Shown here: positions 21,613 to 34,805 of the stretch, piece after piece | How positions within the stretch are numbered: position 1 is the stretch's first letter | Layout of the letters: each line of letters opens with the position of its first letter | Source of the DNA: Athripsodes cinereus | Taxonomy: Eukaryota; Arthropoda; Insecta; Trichoptera; Leptoceridae | NCBI GenBank assembly: GCA_947579605.1 | Contig: OX388309.1 | Coordinates: forward strand, 13,772,713-13,836,712 | Direction of reading: 5' to 3' | Length of the DNA: 64,000 nucleotides | Made by a program: the position numbers and the translations under genes | Notes under the pieces: model-generated | Databases searched by the model: none | Told to the model about the DNA's origin: nothing | Seen by the model: the letters and a program-made list of their open reading frames with translations, nothing else

Positions 21613-24257
21613 GTACAAACAAAAAGTTTAATTTATATATGGATATATACATAGGTGGTTCTAAGAATGTTATCATAGCTTCAATTATGATAACTAAAGG
21701 GGATGTTAAAGCTTTATGATAAAAATGTGGTTTATATGAAGATAAGCTAAGCTTAAACGATTATAGAGTTTATATCCAGTACAATAGGTACTCAAATAGT
21801 AAAAGCAAAATGGTTTCATAATGACAGCTGCTAAGTGACAAATACAAAACCAACCATTATCATTTTAATTATTACATAGTCATATTTATGTTATGTTATA
21901 TTATGTTAGTATCAATTTTATTTATTAATTATTATTTCGATTTCATTTCTTACAGAATCAAACAGCAAAAATTCCAAACTCACCAAAATAAAAATTAAAC
22001 GATATTAAGGCCAAAACCAAAATTACACAAAATCATATCAAAATGACTCCCAGAAATTATAGAATATTTTCAATCGCATTCAGAATGAATGGTAAATCTC
22101 ATCACTGAATTTAATATGAAAATGTATTTATTTTTGAGTTCCTATCCTTTGAAAGACTCTCGATCACTTATGAAAAAGAGTGAGAAACCAATTCTTTGCT
22201 GGATGTTACGCTTTGCCATAAAGATAATAAAATAATTTAATTTATCTTCTCTTAAAGTATTTGAATCAACGAAATACATCTATCTAAAAAATATAATCAC
22301 TGTTATATATATATATATACCTGTAGACCGTTCAATAATAATTGACATAATTTTCGAGATGGGATCTGACACCAAAGAAATCAAATCAGACAAACATAAA
22401 TCAATGTGACATTTTGCAATATCTACTGAATTATTATTATTACAAGAGTTTCACAGATATTCATTTTAAAACTAAATTTTAATGTTGTCTGTGAAAACTG
22501 AAATGATATTTTTCATACAAACCCACAACGCTAACAAAACTCAATAAATTATAATTATGAATAAATTTCAAATAAATTCATGCCGTCATTCAATCCATTC
22601 CATCTTCTACCTCTTTGTTCCATGGTAATAGAACACTCGAGATAGTAAGATCAAATAAAAGTTGTTAAATATTTTAAATGTACATAATATATGATACACA
22701 TTTTATTAACTCATTGGGATAGTTAAAAACTTACTAAGAAGTGTGGTGATTTATTAAGGTTTATAAAAAGTTTTAAGGCATTGAACCCAGGGGTCACAAA
22801 GTAACGGAGTGATCTTAAAACTTATTTCCTTCACATAGAGGTCGTCCCAACCAATGCTACTCTCCACCAAAAAATAAGACCCGCAAGACAAAGATATGAG
22901 TTTGCCAACAACAACCACCATGCTAAGAAATTCTCAAACTTCCTCATATCAGTCGGAGGTAAAGTCGGCCCACACTGAAGATTCTATTTAGACCCCCATG
23001 AATTTACAAACCTCCGAAATACTCTAAAATTCTGAGGACATACCAGCAAGTCCTCAATTCAAATAGATATGGGGATAATGTCACTCATGTTTCCTCTGAC
23101 ATGAGATGTCTTTAATTTTCATCATCGGGGACTGAAAAAGGATATACGCCACGTACTGCGTTATGAAATGGATACACTATGAAAAGTAAAATAACAAAGT
23201 ATCAAATCTACATATTATATGAAACGCTATATTTCAATAAAATACTTTATTATTTCATAGTATAAATATTAGACATGAATTTAAAAAAAACACCTCGCGC
23301 TATATCTCATAGGTACCAAATGTTTTTAGCAGAAACCTACATACTTGCAGAAGTTATATATTTTTGTTGTAGGTAGGTACGTATTTATCGCTTGCAATCA
23401 TTATTTCCTGACGTCTTTGTCTTCCTTTATCATTATTTTTTCACTCCACCTCCCGTCATAATGAAAAGGATTTTGATGAAGCGCGAGATTAAAATAATAT
23501 TTTTAGGCGATTCTGAATAACAGAAAATTAACAATTAACGACTTGTTAAAATTGAAAATAAAATTAAAGTTAATAATAATAATGATAAGAAACTTGACTG
23601 CAAAATATAGAAAGTAAGGAATTATAGAATTATTAAATAAAGTGATGCAAAAAATTATATTATGCAATAGGCGAGTTTATCACAGAACCAATATCTTTCA
23701 ACTTCTCCAATCTCAAATAGTGTTATTTTATTGTGGCGATTTAATACGTTAATTTTTTCTGTGTAGAGGTTCTAACAACTTTAAAGAGGGATAAAGTACT
23801 TACATCAAAGTAACATTTTTTATTATTTTCGTTTATAGCTCCCTACCATTGCGCATTGGGGATTTATTTTAAATAAGCTCCTGTAATCAACTATAACGAT
23901 TAATAATTGTAAGTTGTGTTACATTTTCAAAGAATTAACGAATGAAAGAAAAAAAATTAACGGATGCATGATTAACTGATTAAATTTTTTATCAACGGTG
24001 TTCAGTCGTCTTTTGAATGACACTTTGTGTATTAACAATCGGCGATTTTCAATAAAATACGAGTACAAGTACAAATATTGATTTAAGTGTAGAATTTCAT
24101 AAAAATGTTTGAAAATAAAAACTTCACGTAGTCTTTCTTACAGAGAACCTTTCTATTTATCAAATTATATAGGCAATAGCATTCAAGCACTCTTTTTTAT
24201 CGATTCATTATTGTGTTCACTCCATTGAAACATATTTTACCTCCATAGTTCATGCAG
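21613..24257. other. Intergenic or upstream intronic DNA, no gene seen
   Basis: AT-rich. It holds a (TA)n microsatellite at 22301-22316. A less AT-rich stretch at about 22836-23110 has a broken + frame with two or more stops that I cannot assign, perhaps a very old transposon or retropseudogene. Confidence 0.5.
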
Positions 24258-24640
24258 ATACTAAGCTTTGAAAACAAGTGCCTTAGAAGGATTTGGATGT
24301 CAAATGATATGAACAAAATGATGCTGTGCGTAGGCACACCCAGCAGAGACCTGTAATCTCCGTAATACAGGAGAGTCGATGGTCCTGGCTGGGACATGTT
24401 TTGAGAATGCCTAATGACCCAACGATGGTCCTGGTTGGCCAAAAAGAGCACTGTTCTTCCGTCCGCAAGGATTCCGTCGGCCCAGGCGTCCCTCTTTCAC
24501 AATACACCGTTCTTACGACAACGACATCGGAGCACAAAGAATGTCGTGGAAAGAGGTGACGCAATTGGCGCAGAGACGCTCCGAATGGAGAAGGCTGGTT
24601 TCTGTCCTGCGCTCCCGAGAGGAGCGTTGAGGGCAATGAA
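24258..24640 (+). pseudogene. LINE 3' relic, copy B: reverse-transcriptase C-terminal domain
   Basis: Pieces of a LINE C-terminal domain can be read across frame changes: FENKCLRRIW, SRWSWLGHVLRMP, then MSWKEVTQLAQRRSEWRRL up to a TGA near 24630. The WLGHVLRM and W-R-R-L motifs are characteristic of endonuclease-RT LINE tails. There is at least one stop and one frameshift, and the domain is 5'-truncated. It is related to copies A (5049-5223) and C (47062-47150), both on the opposite strand. Confidence 0.8.
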
Positions 24641-27600
24641 AGCTTATCCCAACGTTTCGTATATATTTTGAATAATGGCACTGAATCCTACATATTGCAC
24701 AATTTGGATTGTACACACATTTGTACATTCTAAATCTAATACAATGTGGAAAATATCATTTTTTATGCCGATTTTTTTTTATAAATAAAATATGTCAAAA
24801 TTAAATACCTACTTAATTATACTGAAACTTATTCATAATACAAAACGCACAATGCAACTCGTCCGAGTGTTCCATTGAACTACAAAAAAATGACTCGTAG
24901 TAACATAAATTTAATACGATTTTTTAATACGAAGACTTAATTTTCATTTTCTTTCATTTATAATTGATAACTTTACTTGTGTTGATACAGTGATAGTGAA
25001 ATTTGCTCTTTAACCAAAGATTTGTATAATTTTGGCCCTTTATCTTCGTGTGGCCTCACAAAAATATTCAACAAAATATATTTGTGAAATTTTCATAAGA
25101 AAAATAAATGCTTCAAAGATTTCCTTATATATATTATAATGATAATTTCGTTTTATTTTTGTTCTCCGAACTGAGTTTTTATCAAAGATTTACTTTTATT
25201 AAAATTTAAATTTGATAATATTACATTTTTGAGTATTTATTCAAATTAAGAGATTTTTTTAATCACACCATTATGAGGCCAAGTATCACTTTATTTTTGT
25301 AAAATTCATTTTGTATATAGTCTCCTCATAAATGTAAATTAATGCGAAAATAGGTTTTTATGGACATTTAAGCTATATTCTTATATTGAAATTTAAAACA
25401 GGTTAAATTATAAATCGTGACGTTTATTTAAATTTACCTTATTATTAAATTCTAGTACGTGTGCACCGACATAATATTCATAAATTCACTATTTTCGATG
25501 TCACTTAAAAGTTACTATCCACTCTATTGGACATTATTAAGAACACAAATAAAAAGTAGTTTATACTTTATTTCCAGCTTTGACAAACTTATAATATATC
25601 TAGGTAAATTAGTAATTACTCATTTATTGTGCTGGTACATAAATTACAGAATTCCATGTTTTGATAAATTAGTTGATGCTGCACTTTAAGAGGAGCTAAG
25701 TTTTTTGTGATATAGGAGTAAATAAAATAGACGGCAGGATAATAAGTATTTATCCTTTATTTTTCATTCTCAAAATCCAAGTAATACTGAAAAATAATGT
25801 CCTTACATACATATTTGTGGGTGAAATTAAACAGATAAGGCTATTTTTATGGTCGCAGTTTTTATTATACAACCTGAGTGTCGTTAGCCTAAATTTATTT
25901 AATTACTTGAATTGGTATTCTAATCACTACCGTTTTGACCATTTCACTCAGATGAATTTTTTTACTGGGTACATAAAACGACATCCGATCGCTTTAACGA
26001 CCCTGTTTTATTTCATTCACTTTAGTTGATTGCCGATGATTTGATCAACTGGACAGTAGTATAAGATTCAAATTTATACCGATCGATAATAATTTACCTC
26101 ATTGAAATTAATTACTTATTTCTATAACAATCACGTCACTCTAAATTTATGCATAGTAATTGAGAGTGATTATAATATTGTGTACACGAAAAAATAAAAG
26201 GTGACACACAAGAATAGCTCTCATTTTGGCATTTTTTTTTTAATATCGTATAAAAGGTAAATATTATTACTCATATTTATTACTAGATCTTGAATTATGC
26301 AATAAGGTATGCCACCAATCATAAATATCTTGTGAAGCCGTGATGTGGTATGATAAAAGTTGGAACAGAAAAAAAAACATAAATAATTGTAAAACTATGC
26401 CTATGGAATAAAGTTCGCATACCTTTGTAACCTTGAATTTCTCCATAGTATTATGTAAGACGTATTTATATTTAATTCATTTTACACTCGTCGGCATAAT
26501 ATAATATGTTCGTATCTGAATGGAGAAAGTTAAATTAAATCCTAACGTTCGTGTTCCATCATATGTGATGTGATGTGATGCGGTGGTAGTGGTGTTGTAA
26601 ATAATATTATTATGAGAATTAATGAAAGGCCCAACCTATAAAAGACGTTTTGGTATGCGGGACCACTCACAAGTTTGATAAAATACCTCTATCAGAAATT
26701 CATGAAAATCTGAGAAATCTCCGCAAACGTGGCATGGGTTACTTCAGTATCTCTACAACTTTATTGCTTCTGGTGCAAAATAAGACATTAAGATGCTCTG
26801 CACAATATTTATGAAGCTAAGATTGAATACTATCAAAGTCAAATTGTTTCTATTTTTTGCTTTTCGGAAACGTCTAAAGCGTTGTATTCAAAATTAATGT
26901 TTAAATTTTAGTACTCACATTCAGATCTCATAAGTAACTTACTATACTATCACGGTATATCCCACTAGTGAAATAGCTAGCAAATTAGCTTCGTGTAATT
27001 AACACGTAAGCTGTCCTCTCCGTGCTTACAAAAAATTAAGATATTCAAGATGGGTGGCGAACTTTCTCGTTGAATTTAAGATACGAAATATTTATTTAAT
27101 GCCTTTTACAGGGCAGGCAAATTTTTGCTTTGATTGGAAGACCAGTTCTTTGCCGGGTGCTCTACGGAACATAAATAACTTCCAAAATGATAATTTTATA
27201 ACACTTTTACAAAATATTGTTTAAATATTCATTCCAATGCTTATGGTGCATAAGAGAACAGTTGGTCATTCAACTCAAAACCTATGCCTTTGAATTTAAG
27301 CAGTGTTTGATTTTGTGTCTTAATAAAAATCAATGGCGTTTTAAAAGCATTCCAACAAAACAGACAAAAAACGCATTATTCTTTTCATCGCTTCTTCAAA
27401 TTATTTTTTCTTTTATTCAATCTTTCTCAAAATATAGAAATATGAAATGTCAATAATTATATACTCTCTTACAAAAATATATTTTTGTTTACCCATACTT
27501 CGTGTTTCGTTTGATTACTTCAACGATAATGTTACGGTTTTTATTTGACTTCATTTATTTATTTTAAAATATAAACATTCATTTCATTAATATTTTCTGG

Positions 27601-27959
27601 TTGTCTATTATCTTTTAATATAACTCTCATGTCTCTTATACAGTAGGTACAACACTGAATGAATATATTATCATATCTACTTCCAACAACCTAATCATTC
27701 ACCAAAAAGATTTGGTGATAGTGGGGTGCTTCAGAGACCATGTCATTTATAAGATGGTGATCTCTTTCATAGACGTGCGTATTGTTCGGAGATGAATTAG
27801 ATTTTTTCTCCTATTCAGCATCGAAATAAGTTGTGCTTTCGATATGTGCATTCGCAGTAAAACACTCTCGTGGATATTTGTAAACTATTATTGAAAACTA
27901 TTGATGTTTTATTTTATTTTTCTGATTAATCTAATGGTTAATTTTATTTTTCTTTGCAG
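24641..27959 (+). other. Sequence upstream of the first visible Dop1R1 exon
   Basis: AT-rich and without a recognisable exon for the receptor N-terminus or a promoter. It contains one SINE-like repeat (26944-27085, listed separately). It is probably intron, because the exon at 27960 begins inside a codon after an acceptor site. Confidence 0.5.
26944..27085 (-). repeat. Short interspersed repeat family S, copy 1
   Basis: Reading on the - strand, a head around gccacccatcttgaat, a middle around aggacagct and a tail around gggatataccgtgatagtat match copies at 31361-31497, 38445-38580, 43621-43792 and 49245-49375. The tail of the family resembles the LINE 3' end at 36540-36597. Confidence 0.7.
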
Positions 27960-28269
27960 GTATCTTCCTTTCGGTGCTCATCTTCATGTCTGTGGCCGGC
28001 AACATTCTGGTCTGTATAGCCATCTACACAGATCGAGGTCTCAGAAGAATTGGCAACCTGTTTTTAGCATCCCTAGCTATTGCCGACATGCTTGTTGCAG
28101 CTATGGTGATGACGTTTGCTGGTGTGAATGATCTCCTAGGATATTGGGTATTTGGAGCTCAGTTCTGCGATACGTGGGTAGCGTGTGATGTCATGTGTTC
28201 AACTGCTTCAATTTTGAACCTTTGCGCAATATCTCTGGATAGATATATCCATATAAAGGATCCCTTTAG
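27960..28269 (+). CDS. Dop1R1: Dopamine D1-like receptor, exon with TM1-TM3
   Basis: The exon is bounded by tttgcag at 27959 and gtatgt at 28270. It is read in the phase that completes a Gly codon begun upstream. It encodes TM1 (AGNILVCIAIY), TM2 (NLFLASLAIADMLVA), the first outer loop (TFAGVNDLLGYWVFGAQFCD), TM3 with the amine-binding Asp in CDVMCSTAS, and the DRY motif (DRYIHIKDP). The receptor couples dopamine to Gs and cAMP in neurons and other tissues. The text is nearly identical in style to insect Dop1R1. The N-terminal extracellular exon is not in the window or was not recognised, so the gene is incomplete here. Confidence 0.95.
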
Positions 28270-28354
28270 GTATGTATAAACAAACATTCTACTAATCACT
28301 CTTTTATATCAAATCTACTTACTACCATATCATCAACCATATATTTATTTTTAT

Positions 28355-29164
28355 CTATTCTATCTATCTATTCCCTCACGCCGTATCCCAAGTGGGGTAG
28401 GCAGAGAGAACGGAACGCCAATTAGATCTGTTCTTACATACTTCTTTCGCCTCCTCCACAGTCATACAATTTCTCATGCACGCACGTCGGTTTCTCTTAC
28501 TCAAAACACGGCCGTCCTTGAGAATTTGATCTACATGTTCAAGCCATGTAGTTCTCGGACGCCCGCGCTTCCTCACACCCCTCCTTTCAGCCAAGTATAT
28601 CCTCTTTGTCATTCTTTCCTCTCCCATTCGTTCTACATGACCAAACCATTTCAATTTATTTACACGCATTCTATCCACAACACTCCTCTTGCATCCACTC
28701 ATTCTTCTAATATCCTCATTCCTCACTCTATCACGCAACGTTTTACCAACCATCCTCCTCAGCGATCTCATCTCCACAGCATTTATTCCACTTTCTTCCT
28801 TCTTCAACCATGTCCACGTTTCGCTTGCATATATAAGTGTTGGTACCAGCAGGGCTACTCTTGACAAAACTAAACACGATCTTAATCTAGTCTTGATCTT
28901 GATCATACGACGCACGAAGTGACTATTGGCCAAAAATACACGCAAACCGATCGCGCGTTAGCGGTAGTGCGGTGTTTTTGGCCATAGTCCCTTCGTGCGT
29001 CGTATGATCAAGATCAAGACTAGATTAAGATCGTGTTTAGTTTTGTCAAGAGTAACCCTGCAGAATGGTATTGTGCACTAGCAATTTTGCCATGTTCGAT
29101 ACATTGTCATTGCTGACAATGGGTCGAAGTGCACCGTTAATCCTAGCACCGGGTGCGGTGCCGG
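28355..29164 (-). mobile_element. 5'-truncated LINE (family L1S), copy 1, split by a foldback element
   Basis: On the - strand it encodes the RT C-terminal domain (MRSLRRMVGKTLRDRV, KLKWFGHVERMG, RKRGRPRTTWLEHV) ending SAYPTWDTA and a stop, then a tail with GATA units. Homology to copy 2 (34806-36597) resumes beyond the foldback insertion, up to about 29155. The 11-bp sequence tttatttttat at 28344-28354 and 29165-29175 looks like the target duplication, although it is AT-rich. The frame is open in the surviving part. It is antisense to Dop1R1. Confidence 0.88.
28850..29060. mobile_element. Foldback/MITE element, 211 bp, inside LINE copy 1
   Basis: The two arms (about 28850-28938 and 28976-29060) are near-perfect reverse complements and start CAGGG(C/T)TACTCTTGAC. 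The short loop holds cgatcgcgcg-type text. Comparison with the uninterrupted LINE copy 2, where the target reads ggtaccagaatgg, shows that the insertion duplicated cag (28847-28849 and 29061-29063). It encodes no protein, so it must be mobilised by a transposase elsewhere. The superfamily is not clear: the CAGGG terminus recalls hAT, but hAT makes 8-bp duplications. Confidence 0.85.
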
Positions 29165-31360
29165 TTTATTTTTATTTGTTGGTGATTTGATTAACATTTT
29201 ATACCTTTATTGTTAATGAACCTTGTGTTAAGAGTTCTGTAAATTCTTTTTTAACTTTGTATTGCTATTATTATTTAGCATTTGTTCCTTGCATCGCATT
29301 CCAATTAAAATATGAAATAAAAATTAGGTACACGCATTAAATTAAGTACAAAAAATAATAAAATATTACGTAAGCTATAATTAAACTTAAGCTACTCTAT
29401 ATAATTGCTACATACGTTCTTCTTGTGCTTTTTTCTTGAATCCTTCATAATATTAAACGTGGTTGTATATAAAATTGCACGTAGGTACTTACACATACTC
29501 GCTACATATGTATTCGTAAGTATTTACAAAAAATAATCTCAGTAATTTGTCTTTCAAGAGAATTGAAAATGTCAATCGACATATATATTGAGGGAAGTAC
29601 TCGGGATTTCAAATAAATTAAAGCAAAAAATTGTGCTTTGTTATTAAAAAATTAAAATACCACCAATAAGAATTTTCACTCTGTGAACGTACAAACTAAA
29701 GAATTATTGATCAAAAAATTTTTAAACACGTACAAATTCGCAAAAATTATCATTCCTATAAATTCAATTCTTTGAATAATTTTGATAAATGATTGTAAAT
29801 AAATCAAATTGTTTACAAACATCATTTCGACTCTAATTATCGAACACATTTATAAGTATTTTATATACCATTATTATAAAAGCAAAACAATAAAGAATGC
29901 AAAAGAATACAACTTTGTACCTTGGGCATGACTCTTATCAGATTCTACAGAAAAAAAAATACTAACACACATTAAGTATTGTTATATCAAAACAATTATC
30001 GGCACAAAACGTGATATGAATGAGTGTAAATGAAACATTTTTTCACGTGTATGTATTATTAATCAGACAAAGCCAAGGTATTTTTCTTTTTGTAGGGTTG
30101 TATGTTTGGGTATCCTAAGAGAGCTGGGAAACTTAAATTGGTTTTCTTAACATTCTCACCACATATGTATATACAACACTTCTCCCTCATACACAATCTC
30201 TTACGTCAATTATACCGATAAAATTAATCCTAGCATTGTTTCACCAGGAAAACATTCTACCTACTATACTTACAAACTTTCTGAATGAGCACTTTTTATA
30301 ATAATCAGACTGAACAAAGAAAGACGAAAATCATTCACCAATTCTCTTACAGAATGCTTACTGTCCATATCATATGATTGACCATAATATTTTTTTAGTT
30401 AGATTTCTAACAAAAGCAATCAAAATAATAAATAATTTACGTATACCTTATTGAATTTATATAAAAAAAATACCACCAAATTTACCAGCAATTAGTGACA
30501 GGAAACTTGTGAATAATTTACCCTGACGACAATGTTACAAACTTACTTAAAATTCAAGAAGTCCACTTTTTTACATAAAAATCTTCGATAACAGCTATAG
30601 CAGGATTATCGCGTAAATACCTACCTGTATATCAATAATTTTTCATAATTGCATTTTCTTCTTGTTTATAACATAAAAAACTTTGAAGGCACAATGTGTG
30701 AAATCAAAAATAAACAAAATCATGTCATAACAATCAATGTTTTATATATTTACTATCTTATTTTGACACATCATAATTGACTCATTATATTGACCTTTTT
30801 TATTAATTCTCATTGTTTTGTTTTTATTTTGATCTTGACTTATGAATTTGCAATGTACCTACCTGTGTGATTGTGTATGATTGTTTTTTGTTGTTGTTGT
30901 CTGTCATACTTTTTGTTAACATGAAAAAGGCTCGTACGTTGTATATGATTTTACATAAAAAATAAAATTAATAAATAGCAAACTATTCGTACTCAAATCA
31001 AATTATAAGAAATTTCACCCACCAACAATAGACAACACTCATATAAGAAGTACTTGTCAAGTAGGTATAATAAAATAAATACATAGATTTATTAATACTG
31101 TTCAGTGCTGACCAAAGTTGAGTACTTTTCAAATCACTATAAGCCTCTTCTTATTTTCTTATAACGTAAAGAGGATGTTAAGGATACTTATTAGAAAGCT
31201 ATACTGAATATAAAGGAAAAGCTCTTACCCTAGTTTTTCAAATATTTATTGTGTAGTTAATATAGTTCAATATGTATTACTATCAAAAGTTTTATTTTAA
31301 ATTCATATTTGACGATAATCATTACATAACAGTCATTACATTGTAATTTTAAAGAAATAA

Positions 31361-31497
31361 CATCACGCCAATACACACAAGAGGGGTAGCAAGCAGACCA
31401 GCCGCGTTTTATAAAAACGTAAGCAATCGTCTTCGTGGCAAACATTAAATTAAGGCACTTAGGATGGGTGGCAAACCTTATCGCTGAATTTTAGATG
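31361..31497 (-). repeat. Short interspersed repeat family S, copy 2
   Basis: Same family as 26944-27085, with atcacgccaat, gaggggtag, cagaccagc and ggatgggtggcaaacc in the same order. It is inserted in the Dop1R1 intron on the opposite strand to the gene. Confidence 0.7.
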
Positions 31498-33191
31498 TAA
31501 TTAGTCTTTATTTTTTTCGAACAGAACTTTATAGAATGTACATAAATATCACAATAAGCACACATCTTTAAAGTATTCAATTCTGAAATCAAGAATTTCG
31601 TCAGTATTAAAATATTTCAAAACGGTAGAAAGAAATTTAAAAGGACTCTTATTTTAGCAAATAATAGATATATTAACGTCTTCATATTGTGAGAAAGACT
31701 GTAGCAAAAGTTTTATCTAGATGAATTCGATTGTATTACCCATTTCTCATAATTAAGGAATAATATAGCGGAAGCGACATGCTCGATGAAGCACGTCCTG
31801 TGGGATACAAATTACTATTATTAATAATCTCCTTTTGATGAAGTGTGATACTGTACGAGTATTGCAAGTAAAATCTAATATATAAAAGGAAGACGTGTGT
31901 GTTACAACACTTATAACTCAAGAATGGCTGTACCGATTTGAATGATCTTTGATTTGTTGGATTCTTCTCCGCCCGGAATAAACTATAGGCTATTAAAACA
32001 TCTTACAAATTCACGGGAAGAAAAAATATGAAGAAAATTATTTACGCCATACATTTTTAATTTCAAAAATAAAAACAATATGGAGAGTCCATACGCTATT
32101 AGCGCCTCCACGTCGCCTGTTGCATTGTGCTAAAATAATCCGTAGGTTCTGCTATATTAAGAACCAAATTACTATAACTAATATGAACGAAATGTGTACT
32201 AATATTTGTTTACTATAATTCGGTTGTTACATGGCAATAGGTTGTATCTCACTAAAACATAATTTTATAGGAGAGCAAAAACAAAGTTTGCAAAAGAGAT
32301 ATTTCAGCCAAATTTCGAGCATTATATATCAAAATGAAGGTAATTATTATTTCTACAAGATAGATGTAACATTCTCTTAATAATTTCTTCTACAAGATGT
32401 ATGTAACATTCACTAAATAATTTCTTGCAGTTTAAAAATATTTGAGTTTTTTTGCCATGTTGATGAAAACAATCTTTCTACATGTCAATAAGTTACGTCT
32501 TTTCTCTCTTTATTCTGACTATAAAGAGACATATCCTTTTGCCACATCAAATATTACACTATTTTGAGCATTTTATGGAACAAACTTGAAAACGCAAAAA
32601 ATGCGAGATACAACCTATTGCCATGTAACTACCGACTTATTCGACTAATATTTATGTATCGATGGATCTTCTGTCACATAAATGTGGACGTGCACAGATT
32701 ATATTTGAAATTGTATTTTATTTTTGCAGATGGAAAATTATTATTGAACCAAAAATTGTGCTATTAAAGATGAAAATAAGAATGTGTTCATGTAGGTAGT
32801 TCTGATGCAAGATTGTGTAGTGAAATTTGCAGACAGAGAAGAAAAATTACGAAGAAAATTATTTACGCCATACATTTTTAATTTCAACTAAAAATGCAAT
32901 ATGGAGAATTATACAAAATCAACAATGAAGTTTTTTTTATAGATTGGACTATTTATATGATAATTTTTCTATACATTCTCAAATTAAAAACGTTATCCAT
33001 ACAAATTAACATCTGTAGTTCTGATATTTCAATTTTTAAAAAATCATGGAAAGAATTTTTATAAATTTTAAATGAATAGGTAAAATCTACCTGAAAAAAA
33101 AATAGTACCTACATAATTATATTACGTACTGCAGATAATTTATAAACAAATCTCAGTTAAGTATAATTGTTCAACATAAATTGTTCATGTC

Positions 33192-33418
33192 GGCCGGTGT
33201 GGCGCGGAGCTCTTTCCTTTGAGTCACGAGGTCCCGGGTTCGATTCCCGGACAGGGCAAAGTGAAGAATGACCTTTTTCAAATTGTCCTGGGTCTGGGTG
33301 TTACATATATATTATATAGTGCATTGTATATGTGGGTATCGTCGCGTTAGTACCCATAATCAAGATTCATCTAAGTTTGGGACTAGCTCGATGTGTGTGA
33401 ATTGTCTATGTAAAAAAA
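33192..33418 (+). repeat. tRNA-derived SINE
   Basis: The head contains a box B with a good T-arm (CCGGG-TTCGATT-CCCGG at about 33231-33249) and a box A-like ggtgtggcgcgg, but no tRNA acceptor pairing. The body includes cctgggtctgggtgt, gtacccataa and gtttgggactag, ending in tgtgaattgtc and an A-run, a layout known from insect SINEs. Pol III transcription from boxes A and B is expected. It lies in the Dop1R1 intron in sense orientation. Confidence 0.75.
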
Positions 33419-33431
33419 AATTAATGTAACA

Positions 33432-33778
33432 TTCGCAGTTTAGCGGCCCCACCCGTTGTCGAGTACTTTTTTTCCATAGAAAAGGTAATATTTTTGAAAC
33501 TTGAGGAAATTGTTGCCATATGTAGAATTATTTTAATTTGCCGGCAAAAAATCCACTTCGAAAATTAATTTCCTAAAATTCCGTACATATTACTCGACAA
33601 CGGGTGGGGCCGCTCAAGTTTCATAGTTGCGAATTTTTTTTCCTATAAAAGAATTTTCCAAAAATTTGGTGACCAAAAAATAATTCACCATATGGCAACA
33701 ATTTCCTCAAGTTTCGAAAATATTACTTTTTCTATGGAAAAAAGTACTCGACAACGGGTGGGGCCGCTAAACTGCGAA
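33432..33778. mobile_element. Foldback element with a third internal end copy, 347 bp
   Basis: The left arm (33432-33522) and right arm (33687-33778) are imperfect reverse complements of about 90 bp ending ttcgcagtttagcgg. A third copy of the arm core (actcgacaacgggtggggc) lies at 33591-33614 in the right-arm orientation, suggesting one element nested in or fused to another. There is no coding capacity and no clear target duplication. It starts a few bases after the SINE tail. Confidence 0.75.
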
Positions 33779-34552
33779 AGTTCCAAATGAATTAGGTATA
33801 TTTTTTTACACTATACCTTCGATGACACACTTTGACAATTACGGGAGTTTGTAAAGAGATTAATAATATTAATCATTCATAAAGTCAGTGGGAGAGGGCA
33901 GAAGATAGGGCAGGTGTCGAACATGTGTTGAAAGGCTTGGTTTGGAGTGGCCAGAGGTCCTGGAAGCAGCGGTGGACAGTTATCTCTGGATGAGATACTT
34001 AGGGGCAATGGGCCCCCGACCGAACTAGGACAAGGGGAAGAAGATGTATGTATGAAATCGTTCATTGATTCTTAGGCGGTACGAAGTTCGCCGGGCCAGC
34101 TAGTATAATAATAAACGTAAGCCCAATGGAAGTTATTTTACTGTGAGATTATTTGACGCCTACGATAATACTAGCTGTTGTAAATAAACTATTATGAAAT
34201 TATTATTATTAATATCCAATATTTTATATACAATACTCCACTGGGAGACATGGGACGTGTTATTTATTATTATAAAACAATGTCATGTAAAGCAAAATAT
34301 ACTTCAATTATTTTAGAACCTCATAGTCATACAAAACGGAGTCATATCATTATTGATTTTACTACTACCTCAGTAATTATTCATATCGAGAGACAAGATA
34401 AGGCACCTAATATATTATTAATATTATATTTTAAGGTTTATTGGAAGACATTGTCCCAAAGCAATATGTACGCCTTTTGAACAAATTTATTTTAACAATA
34501 AAGTGAACAGTAAAGTGTTTATTACATTATTGTATTGTATGTAATATGTTTA

Positions 34553-34690
34553 TATATTTATTTATTTTATTTTTATTTTTTTACAATTGATTCCAGCGTG
34601 AGCCTTTCACATGTTGAATCATTAGACAGAATACAGAAATATACACAATATAAATTCACATACTATACACAGGTCAACATTATAATATTG
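34553..34690 (-). repeat. Possible LINE 3'-end fragment with TTTA-rich tail
   Basis: tatttatttattttattttt is followed by gcgtgagcctttcacatgtt, resembling 51580-51690 (gcgttaggctttaacatgtt). The AAAT-type tail on the - strand resembles that of the Jockey element at 11446-11472. This is weak evidence. Confidence 0.3.
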
Positions 34691-34792
34691 TAGTATAATT
34701 ATCATCATTTTTATAGACATATACAATTACAGATAGGTATATAGCTTGTTATCTCAATAATCACCAAGTTGAATATTTCAATATAATCTTAT

Positions 34793-34805
34793 TACAAGAA
34801 GACAA
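34793..34805. repeat. Target duplication, left side of LINE copy 2
   Basis: tacaagaagacaa, repeated exactly at 36598-36610. The 13-bp direct repeat fixes the LINE insertion as 34806-36597. Confidence 0.9.

Noticed and set aside
33192..33264. Possible tRNA gene
   Set aside because: The T-arm and box B are good, but there is no acceptor stem or cloverleaf, and a SINE body follows directly.
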